Positions 5,021 through 5,261 of a DNA stretch of 5,261 bases are shown here, piece by piece. Position numbers and translations under genes: made by a program. Position 1 is the stretch's first letter; each line of letters starts with the position of its first letter. The DNA is from an uncultured Labedella sp. (GTDB taxonomy: Bacteria > Actinomycetota > Actinomycetes > Actinomycetales > Microbacteriaceae): NCBI GenBank assembly GCA_934636065.1, contig CAKTZW010000177.1:1-5261 (forward strand), written 5' to 3'. Below the pieces are notes generated by a model. It ran no database searches. It saw only the letters and a list, made by a program, of their open reading frames with translations, and was not told where the DNA came from.

Positions 5021-5261
5021 AGCTGGACGACGAGGCGGTGATGATCACCCATGTCGGCGGCGTCTATGGCGACCACGAGACCAGTCGCGCCCGCTGGATC
5101 GAGGGGTGGGAGCAGTGCCCGGAGCATGTCCGCCGCCGGCTGGTGCTGGAGAATGACGACATCCGCTTCTCCGCCGCCGACGTGCTGTGGATCCACGAGC
5201 GGACCGGCGTCCGGCTGATCTTCGACTATCAGCATTTCTGGTGCCTCAATCCCGAGCGGCT
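5021..5261 (+). CDS. uvsE: UV damage endonuclease (UvsE/UVDE) internal fragment, in frame with moaA, cut by the window end
   Basis: About 80 residues of a TIM-barrel UV damage endonuclease, which nicks DNA 5' of UV photoproducts. Numbered from the moaA ATG, the metal-site motifs are THVGGVYGD (His252), RLVLENDD (Glu285) and FDYQHF (Asp310 and His313). Their spacings (33, 25 and 3 residues) closely follow the family's metal ligands as I recall them from the Thermus enzyme. The N-terminal barrel strands that should precede HVGG are missing, and the frame stays open to the last base. Codon use differs from everything to the left: His CAT 3 of 5, Asn AAT 2 of 2, Tyr TAT 2 of 2, Leu mostly CTG and Ala only GCC. 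A gene caller would report one continuous 4297-5261 protein. I regard it as a separate gene fragment, most likely joined by misassembly. Confidence 0.82.

Noticed and set aside
4234..5235. A 333-codon minus-strand frame antisense to moaA
   Set aside because: The plus strand has complete MoaA motifs in order; the antisense product is low-complexity charged sequence and is explained by codon bias.
4297..5261. A genuine MoaA-UvsE fusion enzyme
   Set aside because: Neither half is a complete domain, there is no linker, and codon usage breaks at the same point. A misjoin is the simpler reading, so it is listed as a finding to test and not as a new enzyme.
1..5261. CRISPR arrays, tRNA or rRNA genes, insertion sequences, attachment sites
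   Set aside because: No regularly spaced repeats, cloverleaf or rRNA-like sequence, transposase gene or flanking terminal repeats were seen. Nearly all of the window is accounted for by protein genes.

Overview
The window is very GC-rich. It shows dense coding, strong G/C bias at third codon positions, long antisense shadow reading frames and leaderless-looking TANNNT promoters. Together with the protein content this suggests a high-GC actinobacterium, probably Microbacteriaceae-like; that placement is inference. The last roughly 240 bases look as if they come from a different genome.

Layout. (1) Bases 2-892, plus strand: the C-terminal two thirds of a GlpT-type glycerol-3-phosphate:phosphate antiporter, cut by the window edge. 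(2) A 10-bp perfect inverted repeat (886-923) contains both convergent stop codons and probably ends transcription from both sides. (3) Bases 917-4228, minus strand, hold four genes read right to left: a membrane-anchored sulfite-oxidase-fold molybdoenzyme with an internal twin-arginine motif; a soluble YedY/MsrP-like molybdoenzyme; a short FAD/NAD(P)-binding reductase of the ferredoxin-NADP reductase family; and a 93-residue DUF6510-type protein with two CxxC knuckles. The last three are tightly packed (gaps of 25 and 2 nt). (4) Diverging from this cluster at 4297 is moaA, the first step of molybdenum cofactor synthesis. (5) At about 5005-5025 the moaA frame passes without a stop into a UV damage endonuclease (UvsE/UVDE) sequence with different codon habits, which runs to the window end.

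How the genes fit together. Bases 917 to about 5020 form a molybdenum locus: MoaA makes the first cofactor intermediate and two different Moco enzymes use the finished cofactor, one outside the membrane and one in the cytoplasm. The soluble enzyme is packed with a flavin reductase and a small CxxC protein, which may form an NAD(P)H-linked electron path. Substrates cannot be read from the sequence. GlpT is probably an unrelated neighbour.

The most unusual point is the in-frame MoaA-UvsE junction at the right end. MoaA loses its second iron-sulfur cluster region there and codon use changes abruptly. A misassembly at a contig end is the most likely explanation, and a real recombination event is less likely.
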